A program made the translations under genes and the position numbers. A model generated the notes under the pieces. That model was given only the letters and a program-made list of their open reading frames with translations, did no database searches and had not been told where the DNA came from. Positions 11,931 to 12,781 of a DNA stretch of 12,781 bases are shown here, in pieces. Numbering within the stretch: the first letter of the stretch is position 1; each line of letters starts with the position of its first letter. The DNA comes from UBA10133 sp964528565 (GTDB taxonomy: Bacteria; Patescibacteriota; Microgenomatia; UBA1400; MFAQ01): the NCBI GenBank assembly GCA_964528565.1, contig CAZGSP010000025.1:1-12781 (forward strand). Reading direction: 5' to 3'.

Positions 11931-12686
11931 TTAAGGAGTAGAGAAAGTGTATTCGGAAGTGGTTACCGGTTTTCCGCCGGCATCAATGTCGATGACGTAT
12001 TTATAGAGGGTGCCGGGCGTTAAATCTTCAACGCTAAGGAGGTGATTGGTTTGCGGAGAAGCCGAGACGGTATAGGTTTTTTCTTGACCCATGGTAAAGC
12101 GGATAGTGGTTTTGGCCGACCTTTGAGTGGAAAAAGAAATCAGTACTTGGGTGGAGGAGATGGGGGTGATGAGTGGTGGGGTAAGAATTTCGGAAGCTTT
12201 GATACGGGTTTCCTGAGTGGTGGTCGCTTGTTCCAGTATCGACGGTAGAAGGGTGGCGAGAGAAAATATGACTAAAATGGGAATCAGGACGGCAAAGGCC
12301 GATTTTAGAGGGATCCCCCAAAGTTTGTGATAATAAATCTTGGACTGTTGGGCCTCCTTAAATGAAAGAAGTTGATTCTTTGGAAAAAAATCTCCGTGAT
12401 TGTTGGGACAAGTAAAAACGGTAACCGTTTGGGGGACCGAGTCGTCCTTGATGCCGGGCATTGGCTGGCCGCATTTTGAGCAAACAGGGGTGGCAACCGG
12501 AACGGCGCGGCTTTTCGGAATAACCGAGTCTACATTCCTGGCCGTTTCGAGAGTGAGAAAATTAGCGAGATAGGGTTCGATAAAATGACCGCCACAGTTG
12601 AGACATTCTTCGATGGAATGAGAGTGACCATCCGAGGTTTCTATTTCCAGGGCCGAGAGGGGATGGTGGCAATGCGGGCAGTCCAT
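11931..12686 (-). CDS. Membrane protein with N-terminal zinc ribbons and extracellular FN3-like domain
   Basis: A 251-residue protein with three parts. Residues 1-100 hold two zinc-ribbon-like units: C3-x2-C6 with C28-x2-C31 (CPHC ... CLNCGGHFIE, similar to the zf-TFIIB type), then C69-x2-C72 with C93 and probably H97. Residues about 128-150 are one transmembrane helix. Residues about 166-251 form a Thr/Ser-rich beta domain ending in TPGTLYKYVIDIDAGG and EYTFSTP, the pattern of a fibronectin type III or purple-acid-phosphatase-N-like domain. With the basic side (YYHKLWG) before the helix, the ribbons should lie in the cytoplasm and the FN3-like part outside. I know no characterised protein with this exact order; function is unknown. 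An extended -10 box sits exactly six bases before the ATG. Confidence 0.8.
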   Translation of the reverse strand: MDCPHCHHPLSALEIETSDGHSHSIEECLNCGGHFIEPYLANFLTLETARNVDSVIPKSRAVPVATPVCSKCGQPMPGIKDDSVPQTVTVFTCPNNHGDFFPKNQLLSFKEAQQSKIYYHKLWGIPLKSAFAVLIPILVIFSLATLLPSILEQATTTQETRIKASEILTPPLITPISSTQVLISFSTQRSAKTTIRFTMGQEKTYTVSASPQTNHLLSVEDLTPGTLYKYVIDIDAGGKPVTTSEYTFSTP

Positions 12687-12692
12687 GAATCC

Positions 12693-12701
12693 ATTCTAGC
12701 A
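12693..12701 (-). promoter_or_regulatory. Extended -10 promoter of the zinc-ribbon/FN3 gene
   Basis: TGC-TAGAAT on the minus strand (hexamer 12698-12693) with exactly six bases to the ATG at 12686. Predicted leaderless; no -35 at the usual distance. It probably starts the series 12686-10493. Confidence 0.65.
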
Positions 12702-12781
12702 AATATTGGTGTTTTAATTTCTATTTTGCTGGTTCGAGGTCCGCCAAAAACCGTACTCCCGCGTTACTGTCTCGTCCCGCC

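Noticed and set aside
12722..12781. Open minus-strand frame ending in ...RFLADLEPAK and a stop, resembling the plus-strand peptide GRFCDLEPAAK encoded at 889-921
   Set aside because: The stretch is under 20 residues, cut by the window edge, with no family motif. Such peptides often come from translated non-coding RNA. The likeness between the two places is short and could be chance, so no gene is called.
12725..12781. Possible tRNA T-arm because of GGTTCGAGGTCC
   Set aside because: The flanking bases do not form the T-stem, and no D-arm, anticodon arm or acceptor stem can be built on either strand within the window.
1..12781. CRISPR arrays, insertion sequences, integrase or attachment sites
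   Set aside because: No regularly spaced repeats, no transposase or recombinase motifs and no terminal inverted repeats were seen on either strand.

Overview
The window looks like a compact bacterial chromosome fragment with about 45% G+C by eye. I find no tRNA, rRNA, CRISPR array or insertion sequence. TGA is used as a normal stop (the gene at 6048-6668 ends in TGA), which argues against recoded lineages such as Gracilibacteria. Many short genes, several small membrane proteins of unknown function, tightly packed convergent genes and simple envelope enzymes suggest a Candidate Phyla Radiation (Patescibacteria) genome, perhaps Microgenomates. That placement is inference; no marker gene here proves it.

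Layout: (1) 1-1550, three plus-strand genes of unknown function, each a membrane or membrane-anchored protein: a three-helix protein, a cysteine-rich exported or anchored peptide, and an anchored 197-residue protein. (2) 1556-5860, a four-gene minus-strand operon: PP2C-type phosphatase, atypical Ser/Thr kinase with zinc ribbon and beta-rich tail, nicotinamidase-like cysteine hydrolase, and a VWA (TerY-like) protein, closed by a strong intrinsic terminator. The kinase, phosphatase and VWA genes match the published TerY-P phosphorylation triad of Ter-type stress systems. The cysteine hydrolase is an extra, and this is the most interesting unit in the window. (3) 5861-6047, a divergent regulatory region with a perfect 7-3-7 palindrome and a second imperfect palindrome. 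(4) 6048-6668, a dienelactone-hydrolase-fold protein whose catalytic Ser and His are both replaced. (5) 6674-8345, a VTT/DedA membrane protein, a small YtxH-like basic membrane peptide and undecaprenyl-diphosphatase UppP. (6) 8390-9787, an Nramp-like transporter lacking the usual metal-binding motifs. (7) 9791-12686, a minus-strand series: zinc-ribbon/FN3 membrane protein, PrmC-like methyltransferase, L,D-transpeptidase and a Crp/Fnr-family regulator.

Two translation-start styles coexist. Most stand-alone genes have a -10 box (often extended, TGN-TANNNT) ending 6-8 bases before the start codon, so the predicted transcript begins at or next to the start codon (leaderless). The four genes of the TerY-P-like operon instead each carry a clear Shine-Dalgarno sequence, 3-6 bases from the start. 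Part of that operon is also visibly richer in G+C. Both facts are compatible with horizontal gain, or simply with the different needs of genes inside an operon.

Functionally the window combines signalling (kinase, phosphatase, VWA, Crp-like regulator) with envelope maintenance (UppP, L,D-transpeptidase, VTT protein), transport (Nramp-like) and translation termination (PrmC-like). No stretch over 300 bases lacks a gene; the longest gene-free intervals are 401-535 and 5861-6047.
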